NCBI RefSeq assembly: GCF_001434785.1
Contig: NZ_AZDT01000030.1
Span: 1-60,213, forward strand
Direction of reading: 5' to 3'
Origin: Levilactobacillus namurensis DSM 19117
GTDB lineage: Bacteria > Bacillota > Bacilli > Lactobacillales > Lactobacillaceae
Length of the DNA stretch: 60,213 nt
Each line of letters begins with the position of its first letter. The stretch's first letter is position 1. The notes under the pieces were generated by a model, which had not been told where the DNA came from, did not search any database, and worked only from the letters and a program-made list of their open reading frames with translations. Below are positions 34,600 to 43,316 of this stretch, in pieces. The position numbers and the translations under genes were made by a program.

Positions 34600-34699
34600 A
34601 AAACAGGGGGTTACTGGCCTCAGGCTAAGGCCGAACTTTGCGTAAATCGAAGTTGAGTCCATTCACGTTCCAGCCCTAGCTGACCGCCCGGTAAGGCGG
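34600..34699 (+). repeat. Three-stem intergenic repeat, copy 8 (left-truncated)
   Basis: Keeps GGCTAAGGCCGA, a decayed P3 (AACTTTGCG with CGAAGTT), ACGTTCCAGCCCTAGCTG and the right end CCGGTAAGGCGG. The left arm and most of P2 are lost. It lies opposite in orientation to copy 7. Confidence 0.75.
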
Positions 34700-34916
34700 A
34701 GGACTATCACCTCAGCAAGTTCACATCAATTTAAGCGGGGGACTCCTGGTGGGGTGCCCCGTCTTTGTGAAATTTAGACAGCGGCATGGTGGGGAATGGT
34801 CTGATGGCTTGTAAGGGGAATACAGGGGGCTATCGGTGACTTTACTGGAATTGGTAAGGGTTGCCCCTAGCGCTTTGACGGAACCAACCAGGGAGAAATT
34901 TGCTAAATTGGCGGAC

Positions 34917-34954
34917 AAATGCGCAAATGTTCGTTACAATTGGAAGCGAATGCA
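34917..34954 (+). promoter_or_regulatory. Promoter of the GH13 gene with a perfect cre site
   Basis: CGGACA (-35) and TACAAT (-10, 34935-34940) with about 17 bases between. TTGGAAGCGAATGCA (34940-34954) matches the CcpA cre consensus at all 15 positions and overlaps the transcription start, so glucose repression is expected. Confidence 0.7.
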
Positions 34955-35012
34955 AACCGGAATTACCGCGAAGACAACCGGTTGTTGACCAGGGCACGAA
35001 AGGAAGAGCAGG

Positions 35013-36653
35013 ATGACCGATACGCAATGGTGGCGCCAAGCCGTAGGGTACCAGATTTACCCCCAAAGTTTCTTTGATAGCAACCAAGATGGCATTGGGG
35101 ACCTCCCCGGCATCCAGGCTAAAGTCGCGTATCTCCAGTCGTTAGGCGTCGACTTTGTCTGGATCTCTTCCTTCTACGCCTCGGGACACGTGGATAGTGG
35201 GTACGATGTGACCAACTACCGGGACGTGGACCCTCAATTTGGCACGTTGGCGGATTTTGACGCCCTGATTCAAGCCCTACACGCCGCGGGGTTGAAGGTG
35301 GTCTTGGACTTAGCACTGAACCATACGTCAGACCAACACCCTTGGTTCCAAGCGGCTCGGCGCGCGAAGGACGACCCGCATCACGACTACTACATCTGGC
35401 AGCCTAGCGATGGGCAGACTCCACCGAACAACTGGGAGTCGGTCTTTGGCGACTCCGCGTGGACCGCTAATCCGGCGACGGGCGAAGCCTACCTCCATTC
35501 GTTTGCGGTCGCCCAACCCGACCTGAATTGGGAGAACCCGGCGGTCCAACGGGAAATGCAGGCCATCATTCAGTGGTGGGCCGATCGGGGCGTCGACGGG
35601 TTCCGCTTAGATGGCGTGACCCACTTGAAGAAGAACGCAGACTTCGCCGACGTGGCGAACCCACGGACGGACTACGCCCGGGACTTTGCCGGAACAGCAC
35701 CGTATTTGGCGGCACTCAAACCCGTCCTGACGCGAAATCACTTATTGGTGATTGGCGAAGCCGGGGGCGTGGACATGGCAACGGCTAAGCAATGGTTGGA
35801 TCCAGAACAGGGTATCTTTGACCTCTTATTGGAGTTCGACCACGTCCACTTCTGGGAGGCCAACGAGTCGAAGCTGCCCATGACTGCGTTGCGGGAGAAC
35901 CTCAGTAAGTGGCAGTTGGCCTTAGAGAACCACGCGTGGAATGCGCTCTTCATCGAGAACCACGACCTGCCGCGGGCCGTATCCTATTACGGTGACGGGA
36001 CCGCGTATCCTCGTCGCTCTGCGCAAGCACTGGGCATGTGGTACATGTTGATGAAGGGGACCCCCTTCATCTATCAGGGACAGGAACTGGGCTTGCCGAA
36101 CGCCCACTTCCACCATATTCAGGATTATCGCGACCTGGACAGTCTGAACTATTACCGGCGTCAGCTGGCAGCCGGGACTCCGGAGACGGCGGTGCTGGGA
36201 CAGCTCGCTACCAAGAGTCGGGATAACGCCCGGACGCCGATGCCGTGGACCCCGGACCAGTATGGGGGCTTCTCGACTCACCAACCCTGGATTGGGTTGA
36301 CCCCGGGCCTGGCAACCCGCAATGTTCAAGTGGAACAATCGGACCCGCATTCTGTACTGACTTTTTATCAGCAGTTGATCCAGTTAAAGAAATCAGTGCC
36401 GGCATTGCAGTTGGGACGATACGAATTAATTGATACTCACGATAACCAACTTTATGTATATCGGCGTAGTTATAATGGTGACAATTGGCAAGTTGTGGTC
36501 AATATGAGTAGTCAGCTGGCCACCACCCAGGAGTTCGACTTGACCGCGAGTGAATTGATTTTGACCAATCTACGGGTCGATGCCGATTCGGATGATCAGG
36601 AGATTCAACCCTGGGAAGCCCGGCTCTACCACTTGCGGAAGTTGGAACAATAG
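35013..36653 (+). CDS. GH13 alpha-glucosidase, oligo-1,6-glucosidase type
   Basis: A 546-residue cytoplasmic glycoside hydrolase. The N-terminal AVGYQIYPQSFFDSN opens the barrel, and the catalytic set is Asp200 in GFRLDGV, Glu249 in VIGEAGG and Asp318 in ENHDLPR. QIYPQSF and the Val after the nucleophile motif point to alpha-1,6 specificity, as in isomaltase or dextran glucosidase, although trehalose-6-phosphate hydrolase cannot be excluded by eye. There is no signal peptide. AAAGGAAG lies before the ATG. It is monocistronic under a strong cre site; no sugar transporter is adjacent. Confidence 0.92.
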   Translation: MTDTQWWRQAVGYQIYPQSFFDSNQDGIGDLPGIQAKVAYLQSLGVDFVWISSFYASGHVDSGYDVTNYRDVDPQFGTLADFDALIQALHAAGLKVVLDLALNHTSDQHPWFQAARRAKDDPHHDYYIWQPSDGQTPPNNWESVFGDSAWTANPATGEAYLHSFAVAQPDLNWENPAVQREMQAIIQWWADRGVDGFRLDGVTHLKKNADFADVANPRTDYARDFAGTAPYLAALKPVLTRNHLLVIGEAGGVDMATAKQWLDPEQGIFDLLLEFDHVHFWEANESKLPMTALRENLSKWQLALENHAWNALFIENHDLPRAVSYYGDGTAYPRRSAQALGMWYMLMKGTPFIYQGQELGLPNAHFHHIQDYRDLDSLNYYRRQLAAGTPETAVLGQLATKSRDNARTPMPWTPDQYGGFSTHQPWIGLTPGLATRNVQVEQSDPHSVLTFYQQLIQLKKSVPALQLGRYELIDTHDNQLYVYRRSYNGDNWQVVVNMSSQLATTQEFDLTASELILTNLRVDADSDDQEIQPWEARLYHLRKLEQ

Positions 36654-36742
36654 GATTATCACGTGATTACCCCAGAAACTGGAAATTGGTTCATAGGGTA
36701 GAATCGTTAAAGTCGTTGCTTTTTCTTAAAATTCATTGTTGA

Positions 36743-36788
36743 CCTTGCATTTCAGCTGAATATTCTTTATTATCAATTGTATAGATAA
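36743..36788 (+). promoter_or_regulatory. MarR gene promoter with inverted repeat
   Basis: TTGACC near 36748 and TATTCT about 16 bases later form a possible promoter. ATTATC and GATAAT (36768-36788) form an inverted repeat overlapping its start, a likely site for the MarR protein itself. Confidence 0.4.
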
Positions 36789-36873
36789 TTCTGTGGGGTA
36801 GTGAATTATTCTAAAGATAATTGGTCGAAACTATGTGCAGTTCGACTAGTTTACGGAGATTGGATCTGATACG

Positions 36874-37344
36874 ATGGTAGAGAGTAAAGCAGTGCATGCA
36901 GAAAGCTTCTTCGAATCCTACATGCAACTTAAACGAGAATTGGAAAAGTCAGCGACGCGTTTTCAACGGAAGACGGGGATTTCGGTGGACCAATACGCAA
37001 TCCTGCATCAAATCCTAGAACAACCCGGGAAATTAACATCGGCGGCAGTTGCCGACAGCCGGGGGATCTCCCGAGCCGCAGTTTCACGAGGCATTTCACA
37101 ACTGATTCGGCGAGGCTACGTTCAACAGAGTTATGAGACCACGGATCGGCGAGTCCGCCCCTTATCGCTGACCGCTAGTGGTGAACAGTTGGAGATTGAG
37201 TGTGCCAAGCTAGTTCAAGCTTCCACGAAGCTGATGAACCAGGTTGATTTAGCGGATAGTGGGAGTTCGCTGACGATGGGCCAGCTGACCCAAATGTTAG
37301 CGGCTTTGACCACCCGAGAAGGCGCCAATGCCAGCGAGAGTTAA
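36874..37344 (+). CDS. MarR-family transcriptional regulator
   Basis: A 156-residue winged-helix regulator. The DNA-binding part covers about 50-115: LTSAAVADSRGISRAAVSRGISQLIRRGYV gives the helix-turn-helix, and ETTDRRVRPLSLTASG the wing. The N- and C-terminal helices form the dimer. The ribosome binding site is weak (GGAG lies 15 bases from the ATG). No partner gene is close by: the glucosidase lies upstream in the same direction and PnuC 350 bases downstream. The target is therefore unknown beyond likely autoregulation. Confidence 0.88.
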   Translation: MVESKAVHAESFFESYMQLKRELEKSATRFQRKTGISVDQYAILHQILEQPGKLTSAAVADSRGISRAAVSRGISQLIRRGYVQQSYETTDRRVRPLSLTASGEQLEIECAKLVQASTKLMNQVDLADSGSSLTMGQLTQMLAALTTREGANASES

Positions 37345-37377
37345 CCTTAAACGATGAGAGTAAAACGATTTACAGAA

Positions 37378-37397
37378 AACTTATTTTAAAATAAGTT
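37378..37397. promoter_or_regulatory. Perfect 20-bp palindrome
   Basis: AACTTATTTT followed at once by its complement, just downstream of the MarR gene and before a terminator. It may be an operator or a small cruciform; no T-run makes it a terminator. Confidence 0.4.
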
Positions 37398-37410
37398 ACC
37401 TAATTGAAAA

Positions 37411-37440
37411 CGGGGCCGGAATTTTTCCGGCTCCGTTTTG
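37411..37440 (+). terminator. Terminator of the MarR gene
   Basis: CGGGGCCGG and CCGGCTCCG pair around AATTTTT, followed by T4. Confidence 0.8.
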
Positions 37441-37578
37441 ATTTAACCGCAATCGGGAAAAAATTAAAGCACCGGTGGTCCCTGTTTCACAGCGCTACCT
37501 CCTGGATGGAATCGTTTTCGATGACCTATTTGGCCATGAAACAAATTATGGATTAGTGATTGGCAGGGGACATTTTTA

Positions 37579-37694
37579 TGCTATACTCGTAAACGTTGCT
37601 TAAACGACACTACTAGATGTGGTAGTGATTTAGCGAAGCTTTCCGGAAAGCATACTAAATGTGGCAAACTAATAGGTGAGGGAGCATTTTTGGT
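37579..37694 (+). promoter_or_regulatory. pnuC promoter and structured leader
   Basis: TGCTATACT (37579-37587) is an extended -10. The leader of about 100 bases contains CACTAC/GTAGTG (37608-37627) and a second hairpin with the palindrome GCTTTCCGGAAAGC inside TTTAG and TAAA (37629-37659). Riboswitches of the NAD+-II class are known before pnuC in lactic acid bacteria, and GCGAA in the second loop is suggestive, but I cannot confirm the class. Confidence 0.45.
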
Positions 37695-38474
37695 ATGCAG
37701 AATTATTTCAAATTTTTAGGTCACCAACTTAAGGGCTGGCCACAACAGAACTATTACTTATTCTTCTTTAGTCTCGGGTGTCAGGTTATGACCTTGGTGG
37801 GTCAGACCATCACGCCACTGACGATTCTGACCTTCATCGGGACCACGCTGGGTGTGCTGTGTGTCCTGGCCATCAACGCGGCAAAGTCCGTGAACGGGGT
37901 CTTAGGGGTTCTGTCTGCCCTCTGCTTCATCATCACGGGTTACGCTGCCAAGAATTACCTGACGATCTTCGAACAGATTGCCTACGTGATTACGCTGGAT
38001 ATTCCGGTCTTGATCAGTTCTAACTGGAACGTGAACATGGCGTCCAAGATCCGGAAGTTCACGGGCCGGAGCTGGGCCGTGGCCTTGCTCTCAACGGTCG
38101 TGATTTACTTGCTTTCCGGTTGGGCGATTGGGGCCTTTACCGACGACCCACGGCCATGGGTCGATGCCATCAGCTTTGCGATTAGCTTTACGGCGGGCAT
38201 CATCTGCTTCCTGCGGTTCAATAACCAGTACATCTGGTGGTTGGCTTCCGGATTGGCACAGATGGTCCTGTGGTTCATCTCCTTCCGGCAGGGTTCCGCG
38301 ACGCTGGCGATGTTCATCAACAGTTCCGTCTACCTGATCAACGACGTGTTGGCCTTCACGGTCTCCCCGTGGTACAACGAGAAGGAACGGCAACGGGTCG
38401 CAGCGGCCGAATCAGCCTACGCTGAACAGATGGCCACGCAATCTGCTGGTCAGTTGGCTCACGAAAATAACTAA
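37695..38474 (+). CDS. pnuC: PnuC nicotinamide riboside transporter
   Basis: A 259-residue membrane protein with about seven to eight segments. The central WNVNMASKIRKFTGRSW and later FNNQYIWWLASGLAQMVLW carry the conserved aromatic and asparagine residues of the PnuC substrate site. It takes up nicotinamide riboside by facilitated diffusion for NAD synthesis. The structured leader upstream suggests control by NAD or a related signal. A strong terminator follows. Confidence 0.9.
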   Translation: MQNYFKFLGHQLKGWPQQNYYLFFFSLGCQVMTLVGQTITPLTILTFIGTTLGVLCVLAINAAKSVNGVLGVLSALCFIITGYAAKNYLTIFEQIAYVITLDIPVLISSNWNVNMASKIRKFTGRSWAVALLSTVVIYLLSGWAIGAFTDDPRPWVDAISFAISFTAGIICFLRFNNQYIWWLASGLAQMVLWFISFRQGSATLAMFINSSVYLINDVLAFTVSPWYNEKERQRVAAAESAYAEQMATQSAGQLAHENN

Positions 38475-38484
38475 AAGTGCTTCG

Positions 38485-38521
38485 AAGCGGCGGTTACCAG
38501 ATGGGTGACGCCGCTTTTTTT
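38485..38521 (+). terminator. Terminator of pnuC
   Basis: AAGCGGCGGT and GACGCCGCTT form the stem around a loop with inner ACC/GGT pairing, followed by T7. Confidence 0.9.
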
Positions 38522-38591
38522 GCGCATCCCGGCGGAGAGGACAAGGAAAGTGGTACACTAAGATTATCGCCTGGTAAAGGAGGAAACGGAC

Positions 38592-39509
38592 ATGATTGTG
38601 GAACATGATCTTGGCGGCGATGCGCATGCGTTAACTTGGGTCACGGCGATGGTCGAAGACGATGCGGATCGGCAAAAACTACAGACAGTTTATGGATTAA
38701 CCGATGAAATCTTGACTTACGTGACCGACGTGAACGAACGCTCCCACTATGACCGTGACGAGTACCTCAACACCCAGTTGTTTGTCCTCCACGTCCCGGT
38801 CGTGGTCGATGAGGTCGCACAACGCTACATTACGCGGCCCGTGACGTTCCTCTTGAAGGGTAACCGGGTCATGTCGTTCACCACTAAACGTACGCAGTGG
38901 GTCAACCAACTCCTGATGGACCGCTTAAAGTTAGACCAGATTACCGATACCAACGAGTTGGTCATGATTAGTTTCTTCATTCTATTTGACCAGTTCATTG
39001 CGCCGATTCGTAAGATTAACGCCGAACAGAACCGCTTGGATAAGCAGTTGAACCAGTCGCCCGACAACAAGGATTTGATTGCGTTATCGAACCTCCAGCA
39101 GAGCCTGGCGTACTTCGTCAGTGCGACCCGCAATAACGCGATGATGGTGGTCAACTTGAACAGCACGCCGTTTGGCAAACAGTTGTCCGATAAGAACCGG
39201 GAACACCTAGCCGATGCCGTGATCGAAGCCCGGCAGACGTCCGAAATGACGGCGATTGAAGCGGACGTGGTGGACCGTATCTCAAGCACCTTTAATAACG
39301 TGTTGAACAATAATCTAAACGACACGATGAAGTTCCTGACCATCTGGTCGTTGGTCTTAACGATCCCGACCATTGTGACCGGGTTCTACGGGATGAACGT
39401 CAAGTTGCCGATTGCCAATAGTCCGCTATCATGGGTCTTCACGGTCGGCATCATGTTAGGCATCATGGCTCTAGTCGCGTACGTCCTCCGGCACCAACAT
39501 TTCTGGTAA
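38592..39509 (+). CDS. CorA-type magnesium/divalent cation channel
   Basis: A 305-residue protein with a large cytoplasmic N-terminal domain and two C-terminal membrane helices. The selectivity motif GMN is at 267-269 in GFYGMNV. It should form a pentameric channel for Mg2+ and perhaps Co2+. AAAGGAGG lies before the ATG. The terminal sequence RHQHFW shows the short positive tail typical of the family. It is monocistronic and ends at a terminator next to repeat copy 9. Confidence 0.92.
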   Translation: MIVEHDLGGDAHALTWVTAMVEDDADRQKLQTVYGLTDEILTYVTDVNERSHYDRDEYLNTQLFVLHVPVVVDEVAQRYITRPVTFLLKGNRVMSFTTKRTQWVNQLLMDRLKLDQITDTNELVMISFFILFDQFIAPIRKINAEQNRLDKQLNQSPDNKDLIALSNLQQSLAYFVSATRNNAMMVVNLNSTPFGKQLSDKNREHLADAVIEARQTSEMTAIEADVVDRISSTFNNVLNNNLNDTMKFLTIWSLVLTIPTIVTGFYGMNVKLPIANSPLSWVFTVGIMLGIMALVAYVLRHQHFW

Positions 39510-39515
39510 GTTCCC

Positions 39516-39549
39516 TAAGCCGCTAAGCTAATCCTTAGTGGCCTTTTTG
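39516..39549 (+). terminator. Terminator of the CorA-type gene
   Basis: GCCGCTAAG and CTTAGTGGC form a stem with one mismatch, followed by T5. Confidence 0.8.
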
Positions 39550-39571
39550 TTGGGGTGGTGGTGGGGTCAGT

Positions 39572-39730
39572 CGCCTTACCGGGCGGTCAGACAGGGCTGG
39601 AACGCCGTGGGCACAACTTGAAGCCCACGGCCCAGGTCTTCAAGCTTGGCCTTTTCCTAGGCGAGCTGAAACCCGCTCACCAAGGAAAATTTCACGGCTG
39701 AGCCCTGTCTGACCGCCCTCACGGCTTACC
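39572..39730 (-). repeat. Three-stem intergenic repeat, copy 9 (full length)
   Basis: The closing stem GGCGGTCAGACAGGGCT/AGCCCTGTCTGACCGCC is perfect and differs from copies 6 and 7 in its outer pairs. P2 is TTTTCCTTGGTGAGC with GCTCGCCTAGGAAAA. P3 is GCTTGAAG with CTTCAAGT. Confidence 0.92.
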
Positions 39731-39987
39731 ATCACGTTTGAATTTTCGGTAACTGCGTTCTGGCAAGCCGCATGGTAGCTATCAGGATTGGATTTTTATC
39801 ACTTTTGAAATAGTCGGAGGTTGCAGTTTACCCACTAGTACTTAGGAACTGTTTCATCAATAGGAAATAGCTACATATTGTTTAATGTCCGCTAATCTCT
39901 TGGAAGGCGTGGACTGATTGTGTCGGCTAACCAAAGTCTATGTGAGTCGCCATGACTAACATCAGTTATCCAGATACACCACTATGG
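39731..39987. other. AT-rich spacer between repeat copies 9 and 10
   Basis: About 255 bases separate the left ends of two opposed repeat copies. No coding frame with a ribosome binding site and no terminator was seen. Confidence 0.35.
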
Positions 39988-40143
39988 TGAGCCGTGAGGG
40001 GGGCTAGCTAGGGCTCAGCAGTGTCGTTTGACTTGGGTGACGTTTCTTAGTCGTCCTAGTCAAAGGCCCAGCTTCGAGACCGCTCTTTGGCTCGAAGTGG
40101 TGCCCACTGCGTTCCAGCCCTAGCTAGCCGCCCGGTAAGGCGA
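39988..40143 (+). repeat. Three-stem intergenic repeat, copy 10 (full length)
   Basis: The closing stem has a different core (CTAGCTAGGGCT with AGCCCTAGCTAG) and one outer mismatch. P2 is TTTGACTTGGGTGAC with GTCGTCCTAGTCAAA and has two wobbles. P3 is GCTTCGAG with CTCGAAGT, closing on a G-T pair. Confidence 0.92.
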
Positions 40144-40181
40144 CTGATCCCATCAGTGTTGAAGGTCACATCAATCCACTC

Positions 40182-40226
40182 TTGAATTTCAGCTCAACTG
40201 CGTTATAATTGTTAGCTGACTAACAA
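40182..40226 (+). promoter_or_regulatory. Promoter and operator of the MarR-exporter operon
   Basis: TTGAAT (40182-40187) and TATAAT (40204-40209), spacing 16. TTGTTAGCTGACTAACAA (40209-40226) is an inverted repeat with 7-base arms that overlaps the -10 and the start. This is a typical autoregulatory MarR site. Confidence 0.75.
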
Positions 40227-40243
40227 AAAGGAGTGCGGATGAG

Positions 40244-40657
40244 ATGACACCAAGATTAGGTGGACTTTTGCGGGATGCAACCAATCAGATGAACTTAGAA
40301 TTGAACGCCTTTGCGCGGCCGTACGGGATGACCGGCATGCAGATGTCGGTAATTGACTACCTGCAACGGCAGGGGACGGCGGTGAGCTTTCAGGTCGATA
40401 TCGAACATGAATTTCATATTCGCCGGTCGACAGCGTCACTGTTGATTGGCCGGATGGTCGAACGGGGGCTTTTGACCCGGGAAGTCGCGGCCAGTGACAG
40501 CCGGAAGCGCCAGTTGCAGTTGACCGCAAAGGGACGAGAATTAGTCCCCATCATCACGCAACACCTGACCGCGCAAGACGCCAAGATGGTTGCGGGACTG
40601 TCGCCGGAAGCGGCGGCCGGTTTTCGGCAAGCTCTGCGACAAATTGCACGGTGGTAG
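40244..40657 (+). CDS. MarR-family repressor of the adjacent exporter
   Basis: A 137-residue winged-helix protein: VDIEHEFHIRRSTASLLIGRMVERGLL is the helix-turn-helix and SDSRKRQLQLTAKG the wing. The correct start is the ATG at 40244; the ATG six bases earlier runs into TGA. It lies 18 bases before the exporter gene, and the inverted repeat over the promoter suggests that ligand binding relieves repression of both genes. Confidence 0.9.
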   Translation: MTPRLGGLLRDATNQMNLELNAFARPYGMTGMQMSVIDYLQRQGTAVSFQVDIEHEFHIRRSTASLLIGRMVERGLLTREVAASDSRKRQLQLTAKGRELVPIITQHLTAQDAKMVAGLSPEAAAGFRQALRQIARW

Positions 40658-40675
40658 TCAGAAAGGAAGTTTGAC

Positions 40676-42073
40676 ATGGCAACTGAAAAAATTAGTCCCC
40701 GGGTGGTCGGTGCCGTCCTGGCGACCGGCCTGATGTCCCTTAGCGGGGTGATTGTGGAAACGGCGATGAACATCACGTTCCCCACGTTGATGCGGCAGTT
40801 TGGCATCACCACCGGCACGGTCCAGTGGATGACCACGTTGTACCTCTTGATCGTGGCCTGCATTGTGCCGATTTCTTCATACTTAAAACGCCGGTTTCGG
40901 ATGCGGTCGCTCTTTATTACGGCCAACCTCCTGTTCATCGCGGGAATCTTGATCGACGCCTGCGCGACCAGCTTTCCCTGGCTGTTGATGGGTCGGGCGA
41001 TTCAAGGGTTCGGTACCGGGATTGCCCTTCCCTTGATGTTCAACATCATCTTGGAACAGGTACCCCTGAGTCGCATCGGGATGATGACCGGGATTGGGAC
41101 CCTGGTGACGGCAATTGGTCCCGCGATTGGGCCCACGTATGGGGGAATCTTGGTCACGAACCTGAACTGGCGGTATATCTTTTGGATTCTGGTCCCGTTC
41201 CTGGTGGTGTCGTTCTTCGTCGGTATCAAGACCATCCAGCAGGTAACGCCCACGGAACCGGTACGCTTCGATGTCTTGAGTATGGTGGGCATCGTGGTGA
41301 TGTTCAGTGGTTTCATCTACGGCTTTAGTGCCGTCAGTACCCACGCGTGGGTGAGCTGGCCGGTTGCCGGAGCGTTAGGTTTAGGCGTCGTGGGGCTGGT
41401 GGGCTTTCGCTACCGTTCCCTTAAGCTTTCAACACCACTGATTCACCTTCAGGCCTTGAAAAATCGGGCCTTTAGCGGGACTCTGGCGGCGTTCTTCTTG
41501 ATTCAGATCGCCAGCCTGGGCCTGTCGTTTATTCTGCCGAACTTCCTCCAGCTGGTGACCCACCAGACCGCGTTCATGGCGGGCCTGATCGTCCTACCGG
41601 GCGCGGCCATCGGGGCCATGTTTGCGCCGTTGGGTGGTCAGATCTTAGACCGCTGGGGGGCTAAACGTCCGATTTTGCTGGGGCTAGGCTTAGCGGTACT
41701 TGCCCTGATTGGGATGGCCGCAACGGCAGCCCACCGGCTATCTGCCGGTGGCGTTTTAGGTCTGTACGTGCTCTACATGATTGGGATTGGACTGGGCTTT
41801 GGCAACATGATGACCAGTGGTCTCAAGAACCTTTCCGCTGACCTTAAGGCCGACGGGAATGCGTTGATGAACGCTCTACAGCAGTTTGCGGGCGCCATGG
41901 GAACCGCGCTGGTCTCAGCGATTATCGCGGCCAGTCAGGCGGTTCCGGGGTCCACGACGGCCATCAAGACGGCCGCGGGGTCGCAAACGGCGCTGATTGT
42001 TCTAGTTGTGACCAGCGGCATTGCCTGGGCACTAATGGTCTGGGCATTGCGGCAATCCACTGATACTGATTAG
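40676..42073 (+). CDS. MFS multidrug exporter, EmrB/QacA (DHA2) type
   Basis: A 465-residue drug:H+ antiporter with about fourteen hydrophobic segments. Segment 1 has VIVETAMNITFPTLM and VQWMTTLYLLIVACIVPIS, the DHA2 hallmark; GRAIQGFGTGIALPL and GPTYGGILVTNLNWRYIFW are motif C-type regions. GAAAGGAAG precedes the ATG. Operon position behind a MarR repressor suggests induction by the exported compound. The substrate is unknown. Confidence 0.9.
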   Translation: MATEKISPRVVGAVLATGLMSLSGVIVETAMNITFPTLMRQFGITTGTVQWMTTLYLLIVACIVPISSYLKRRFRMRSLFITANLLFIAGILIDACATSFPWLLMGRAIQGFGTGIALPLMFNIILEQVPLSRIGMMTGIGTLVTAIGPAIGPTYGGILVTNLNWRYIFWILVPFLVVSFFVGIKTIQQVTPTEPVRFDVLSMVGIVVMFSGFIYGFSAVSTHAWVSWPVAGALGLGVVGLVGFRYRSLKLSTPLIHLQALKNRAFSGTLAAFFLIQIASLGLSFILPNFLQLVTHQTAFMAGLIVLPGAAIGAMFAPLGGQILDRWGAKRPILLGLGLAVLALIGMAATAAHRLSAGGVLGLYVLYMIGIGLGFGNMMTSGLKNLSADLKADGNALMNALQQFAGAMGTALVSAIIAASQAVPGSTTAIKTAAGSQTALIVLVVTSGIAWALMVWALRQSTDTD

Positions 42074-42244
42074 GGCGCGATGTTTCGGAAAATGTTACGC
42101 GTGCGAGCCGTCCGCTCAGACGTTGACCAACTTTAAGCCAGTCCCGAGTTAGTAGGGCCGGTAGCTTTACTGTTGGTTGCTAATCTTGCGGCATTCTTTG
42201 ACCGGGGTGCTACACTCACCACAAACATAGGTGAGGTGAGTAGC

Positions 42245-42670
42245 ATGCAATTTGATTGGCGTTACGCGTTCCATTCGTTTTGGTTCTTAATGACGTATTT
42301 GATTCTATCCAGTACGGCTGTGTTCTTAAGTGCGGCCCACCCCCTCCGGATGGCTATCGGGACCGTGGTGGCCCTCCTGATTGTGGACCTCCTGTTCACG
42401 CACAACTACCCGTACTTTAACCGGGTCGATCGGCAGGGCCCCCAAGTGTTGGTCAGCATCGCGATGTTTGCCTTGATCGTGATCCTATCCAAGGCACTCG
42501 ATCCGTCCTGGGCCAGTATTATCTGGGACTTTTTAGACTTTTGCCTGGCCGCTCTGGGCGGGACCATCGACGGGTACCTAGTACGGCCGACGGAGTTAAA
42601 GCCGAACCAGACGTTGCGAAGTTTACGTAAACGAAAAGCGTTACTGAAGAAGATTACGCATGATAAATAG
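42245..42670 (+). CDS. Small membrane protein of unknown family (copy 1)
   Basis: A 141-residue protein with four predicted membrane helices and a basic C-terminal tail (RSLRKRKALLKK). Motifs shared with the gene at 42895 are FDWRYAFHSFWFL at the N terminus, FTHNYPYFNRVDR after helix 2, and LAALGGTIDG near the end. GGTGAGGTGAG precedes the ATG at 42245; the longer frame has no site. I know no function. Conserved aromatic and charged residues between helices suggest a binding or scaffold role rather than a simple anchor. Confidence 0.75.
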   Translation: MQFDWRYAFHSFWFLMTYLILSSTAVFLSAAHPLRMAIGTVVALLIVDLLFTHNYPYFNRVDRQGPQVLVSIAMFALIVILSKALDPSWASIIWDFLDFCLAALGGTIDGYLVRPTELKPNQTLRSLRKRKALLKKITHDK

Positions 42671-42712
42671 GAGAGACGGGGCGTTGTGCAAGCACGAACC
42701 GTCTCTTTTTTT
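42671..42712 (+). terminator. Terminator between the two small membrane protein genes
   Basis: AGAGACGG and CCGTCTCT with inner GTGC/GCAC form the hairpin, followed by T7. Confidence 0.9.
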
Positions 42713-42894
42713 GAAAAAAACGCGAAAAGTTTGTGAATTTTCGTAACGGTTTTCATGGCTTACCTTGACCCAATGAAATCATTTTCACCCTTGCGGTTAG
42801 TAGTGCCATTGGCTTAACCATGCGGGTTTTAGCTGTTTCATTTGCTTGTGAAACATGCTAAACTGCAACTACTAATTTAAACGAGGTGAGGACA

Positions 42895-43302
42895 ATGGTA
42901 TTCGATTGGCGTTACGCTTTTCATTCTTTCTGGTTTCTCTTAACGTACATGATTTTATTGAGCACATCGGTCTTTTTGGATCTAGGCCAAGGGATGGCGT
43001 TAGGGACGATTGGCGCGTTGATGGTCGTGGACGGGTTGTTCACTCACAATTACCCTTACTTTAACCGGGTCGATCGCGAGGGAATTGCCATTGTCGCCAG
43101 CATTTGTGCGTTTGCCGTTTTGACGTTAGCCGCGGGTGGTGTCAGTACCGCTTGGAGCAGTCTGGTCTGGGACCTGTTAGCTTTTGCGTTAGCGGCCTTA
43201 GGTGGCACCATTGACGGGTGCTTGGCACGACCGACCCAGCTTGACCCGGGGGATACGCGCCGGGCATTGATTGCTGAAGGCCGTTTGGTGAAGAACTCCT
43301 AA
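42895..43302 (+). CDS. Small membrane protein of unknown family (copy 2)
   Basis: A 135-residue paralogue of the protein at 42245, with the same FDWRYAFHSFWFL, FTHNYPYFNRVDR and LAALGGTIDG motifs and four membrane helices. Its C-terminal tail is shorter and less basic. The ATG at 42895 follows GAGGTGAGG, and TAAACT near 42858 is a likely -10. A terminator separates the two copies, so each has its own promoter. This points to a duplication kept under separate control. Confidence 0.75.
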   Translation: MVFDWRYAFHSFWFLLTYMILLSTSVFLDLGQGMALGTIGALMVVDGLFTHNYPYFNRVDREGIAIVASICAFAVLTLAAGGVSTAWSSLVWDLLAFALAALGGTIDGCLARPTQLDPGDTRRALIAEGRLVKNS

Positions 43303-43316
43303 TTTGAGATTAAAAG

